From: an uncultured beta proteobacterium
GTDB taxonomy: Bacteria; Pseudomonadota; Gammaproteobacteria; Burkholderiales; Burkholderiaceae_C
Assembly: GCA_903886275.1 (NCBI GenBank)
Contig: CAISLN010000106.1
Location: 62,001 to 126,000, forward strand
DNA: 64,000 bases
Direction: 5' to 3'
Shown here: piece by piece, positions 61,855 to 64,000 of the stretch
Position numbering within the stretch: the stretch's first letter is position 1
How the letters are laid out: every line of letters begins with the position of its first letter
Program-made: the position numbers and the translations under genes
Notes under the pieces: model-generated
What the model was told of the DNA's origin: nothing
The model's input: only the letters and a program-made list of their open reading frames with translations
The model's database searches: none

Positions 61855-62892
61855 TTACCGGCGCGCGCTGTGCACCCCGATATCCTCCAGCTGGCGGCAT
61901 CCGGTCAGTGCCATGGTCAATTCCAGTTCGTCGCGCAGCAGGCGTATTACCCGCGCTACGCCCATTGCGCCGTCGCTGGCCAGGCCCCAGACAAAGGGGC
62001 GTCCCAGCAGCACCGCAGTAGCACCGTGGGCCAGTGCCACGAAGACATCGCGTCCGCTGCGGATGCCGCTGTCAAACAGCAGAGGAACCCGGCCCTGCAC
62101 CCGGGCGGCGATTTGCTCCAGCGCCTGCAGGCTGAGCGTGGCGCCCGCCAGCACCCGCCCGCCGTGGTTGGATACGACTAGGCCGTCGCAGCCGGCCGCC
62201 AAGGCAGCCTCCGCGTCGTCGGGGTGCAGCAGGCCCTTGACCAGTAGGGGCAGGGTGGTTTGTCGGCGCAGCCAGGCGAGGTCATCCCAGGTCGGGGCCT
62301 GGGTCATCCAGCCGTCGAAGACCTGACTGCCCTGGGTGTCGGGCAGCGGCACAGCCTCTAGGTTCACTGCGGCCACGCCTTCGGGCAGTGTCAGCGTGAC
62401 ACGCTTGACCGGTGCGTCCACCGTCAGCACCAGCGCCGAGCAGCCTGCTGCCAGCGCGCGCTGCAGCAGGCGCAGGGTGCGCGGCCGGTCACCTTGCCAG
62501 TAGAGCTGGAACCAGGGCAAGGCAGCGCCAGGGGACGCTGCTGCCTGCACGATATCGGCAAAGGGCTGGCTGGCCAGGCTGCTGATCAGCAGTTGCCCGC
62601 CCTGGGCGCTGGCGGCCATGGCGCTGGCCACTTCGCCATCGGCATGGAACAGGCGCTGGTAGGCCACGGGTGCCAGCAGGATCGGATGCTCCAGCACTTG
62701 CCCAAAAAGTTTCAGCCGGGTATGGCCACCGCGCACATCCTGCAGTGGCCGGGCCATCAGGCGCACAGCGGCCAGTGCCGCGTCATTGCCGTTGCCGTCG
62801 CCATCGGCCAGGTAGCGCCACACGGCAGCCGGCAGCCGTGCTTGGGCACGGTTCCGGTAATGCGCTAGGCCAGACTGCGCAGGCAGTTCCAT
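61855..62892 (-). CDS. FMN-dependent alpha-hydroxy-acid oxidizing protein
   Basis: The 345-residue TIM-barrel flavoprotein resembles lactate/glycolate oxidases. Recognisable elements are WRYLADGDGNG (the first Tyr), ILLAPVAYQRLFHADGEV, LVLTVDAPV, the FMN-binding Lys in LLVKGLLHP, the catalytic His in VVSNHGGRVLAGA and the FMN-phosphate segment LFDSGIRSGRDVFVAL. The usual NHGGRQLD reads NHGGRVLA, so the residue after the Arg and the Asp are changed. It shares one base with the upstream PiuC-type gene, so it is part of an iron-uptake-like operon. The substrate is unknown. Confidence 0.82.
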   Translation of the reverse strand: MELPAQSGLAHYRNRAQARLPAAVWRYLADGDGNGNDAALAAVRLMARPLQDVRGGHTRLKLFGQVLEHPILLAPVAYQRLFHADGEVASAMAASAQGGQLLISSLASQPFADIVQAAASPGAALPWFQLYWQGDRPRTLRLLQRALAAGCSALVLTVDAPVKRVTLTLPEGVAAVNLEAVPLPDTQGSQVFDGWMTQAPTWDDLAWLRRQTTLPLLVKGLLHPDDAEAALAAGCDGLVVSNHGGRVLAGATLSLQALEQIAARVQGRVPLLFDSGIRSGRDVFVALAHGATAVLLGRPFVWGLASDGAMGVARVIRLLRDELELTMALTGCRQLEDIGVHSARR

Positions 62893-63578
62893 CAGGTTTC
62901 GGCCCAGTCGCGCAGTAGGTTGTGGTAAATGCCGGTCAGCCGCACCACGGGCTCCGTCTCACCCACATCCTGGCGCAGCTTCAGGATCGCCATGTCCATG
63001 TCGTACAGCAGGCGCCGCTGCCCGGCATCGCGCACCATGCTTTGCAGGAACAGAAAGCAGGCCAGGCGTTCACCCCGGGTGACCGGTGTGACGGCGTGGA
63101 TGGACGACGACGGATAGAGCACCAGGCTGCCGGCCTTGAGCTTGACGCCGTGTTTGCCAAAGGTGTCGTCGATGGTCAGCACGCCGCCCTCGTACTCGTC
63201 CGGGTCCGACAGGAACAGGGTGGCCGACACATCCGATCGCAGGTAGCTGCCGGGCTGGCCGGGCAGCATGCGCATGGCGTTGTCGGTGTGAAAGCCGTAG
63301 CTGTTGCTGGCGCCGCTGTAGCGGTTGAAGAAGGGCGGCAGTATCTTCAGGGGCAGCGCCGCCGCAAAGAACAGGGCCGAGCGGTTCAGCGCGTCCAGCA
63401 CCTTTTGCCGCAGCACCGGCAGGCCGGGTGCCTGCTCGGGCACTTGCTGGTTGTTTTTGACCAGGGCCGCCTGGGGGCCGGCGGTGAGCTGGCCGCTATT
63501 CCAGACCGATGGGTCCAGCAGCAGGCGCAAGCTGGCCAGTTCCTCCCCGGACAAAACATTGTCTATGGTTACCAGCAT
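62892..63578 (-). CDS. Fe(II)/2-oxoglutarate-dependent PKHD-type dioxygenase (PiuC/YbiX-like)
   Basis: The 228-residue protein has the double-stranded beta-helix dioxygenase metal triad His97-x-Asp99 (SYGFHTDNAM) and His161 (SSSIHAVTPV), with Arg171 (RGERLACFLF) placed to bind 2-oxoglutarate. The opening MLVTIDNVLSGEELASLR is typical of PiuC/YbiX proteins. Such genes usually accompany TonB-dependent catecholate-siderophore receptors (PiuA, Fiu), and here a receptor gene lies just upstream. The biochemical substrate of PiuC proteins is not established. The C-terminal wing (RLLYDMDMAILKLRQDVGET) is complete. Confidence 0.9.
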   Translation of the reverse strand: MLVTIDNVLSGEELASLRLLLDPSVWNSGQLTAGPQAALVKNNQQVPEQAPGLPVLRQKVLDALNRSALFFAAALPLKILPPFFNRYSGASNSYGFHTDNAMRMLPGQPGSYLRSDVSATLFLSDPDEYEGGVLTIDDTFGKHGVKLKAGSLVLYPSSSIHAVTPVTRGERLACFLFLQSMVRDAGQRRLLYDMDMAILKLRQDVGETEPVVRLTGIYHNLLRDWAET

Positions 63579-63604
63579 GCGGCTTCTCCTTGAATCGCTG
63601 TAGT

Positions 63605-64000
63605 TTAGAACCGGTACTCGCCAGTCAGTGTGGCACTGCGCCGGGTGCCGGCCACGGTAAAGCCGCCGTTGTCGTAAATCGAATCGTAGTAGCGCTGATC
63701 AAACAGGTTTTTGATATTGAACTGCAGCTTCCACTGGTTTATTTCATAGGCCACCATGGCGTCCCAGCGCACGTAAGCCGGCGCGGTGTTGGGTTGGTAT
63801 GCGCCATTCAGCGTCGGCACGGCGCCCGTGCTGGAGGGGTTGAAGCCCTGGCGCTCGCCCTTGGCCTCCAGGCCACCAGCCACAGTCCACTGCGGCGCCA
63901 CTTTGTAGGTGGTCCAGAGATTGACGGTGTAGGCCGGGGTGTTGCGTGCGGTCTGGCCCGCGTAGGCGGATGGGGCCTGGACCAACACGCCACTGGCGTT
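63605..64000 (-). CDS. TonB-dependent siderophore receptor (C-terminal part, cut by window edge)
   Basis: Only the last 131 residues are present; the gene continues beyond the right edge. The fragment is outer-membrane beta-barrel sequence with alternating hydrophobic strands. It has the late TonB-receptor box IKNLFDQRYYDS and ends in the terminal aromatic strand RRSATLTGEYRF, the outer-membrane insertion signal. The phrase NTPAYTVNLWTTYKVAPQWT is typical of siderophore receptors. The neighbouring PiuC-type gene suggests a PiuA/Fiu-like receptor for catecholate iron complexes; the ligand cannot be read from this part. Confidence 0.88.
   Translation of the reverse strand, partial: NASGVLVQAPSAYAGQTARNTPAYTVNLWTTYKVAPQWTVAGGLEAKGERQGFNPSSTGAVPTLNGAYQPNTAPAYVRWDAMVAYEINQWKLQFNIKNLFDQRYYDSIYDNGGFTVAGTRRSATLTGEYRF

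Overview
The window is a contiguous piece of chromosome from a betaproteobacterium, most likely a member of the Comamonadaceae (Burkholderiales) close to Rhodoferax or Polaromonas. This rests on gene content and order (ilvBNC-pssA-leuA; mutase-meaB-pccB-pccA-VOC; ccoI-ccoS-ccoNOQP-fixH next to fnr-hemN), an intracellular PHA depolymerase, DUF3106/DUF3619 proteins and an intergenic hairpin element of a style I associate with this family. The species cannot be fixed from sequence alone. Coding density is high: apart from tRNA-bearing spacers, no gene-free stretch exceeds about 250 bases. I saw no rRNA, CRISPR array, insertion sequence or prophage.

Layout. 1-2854 (minus) is a tight run: sigma factor, DUF3619 membrane protein, DUF3106 protein, RDD protein, diacylglycerol kinase and a LOG-family protein cut by the window edge. 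3099-9097 (plus) is branched-chain amino-acid synthesis (ilvB, ilvN, ilvC, leuA) with pssA inserted. 9227-14635 holds a penicillin-binding endopeptidase, an IclR regulator, the two N-end-rule transferases bpt and aat, tRNA-Pro(TGG), tRNA-Arg(TCT) and a winged-helix/TPR regulator. 14682-19249 carries murI and class I fumarase (minus) and acetyl-CoA synthetase (plus).

19313-27610 (minus) is the accessory centrepiece: four genes joined by 4-base overlaps that match a Wadjet type II (JetABCD) SMC-like anti-plasmid system. It lies 10 bases downstream of a small cytochrome c gene and ends against the acs terminator. It sits among housekeeping genes with no visible mobile-element borders.

27621-37616 contains the cytochrome c, a Trp-rich small protein, ilvD, lgt, an enoyl-CoA hydratase, a malonyl-CoA synthetase-like ligase, a large hybrid histidine kinase and an HD-GYP response regulator. 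37738-48022 is a microaerobic respiration block: ccoI, ccoS, ccoNOQP, fixH-like, fnr, hemN, a SafE/TauE-like membrane protein and dusA. Three perfect FNR boxes precede ccoI, ccoN and hemN, so the regulator and its likely targets are side by side.

48025-57060 is the propionate/methylmalonyl-CoA route: a GntR/FCD regulator divergent from methylmalonyl-CoA mutase, meaB, propionyl-CoA carboxylase beta and alpha, and an epimerase-like VOC protein. A VapBC-type toxin-antitoxin pair is inserted between mutase and meaB. 57120-64000 (minus) has an RnfB/RsxB-type ferredoxin, PHA depolymerase, an exported zinc phospholipase C/P1 nuclease-like protein, an aromatic/aspartate aminotransferase, and an iron-uptake-like trio (hydroxyacid oxidase, PiuC-type dioxygenase and the C-terminus of a TonB-dependent receptor cut by the window end).
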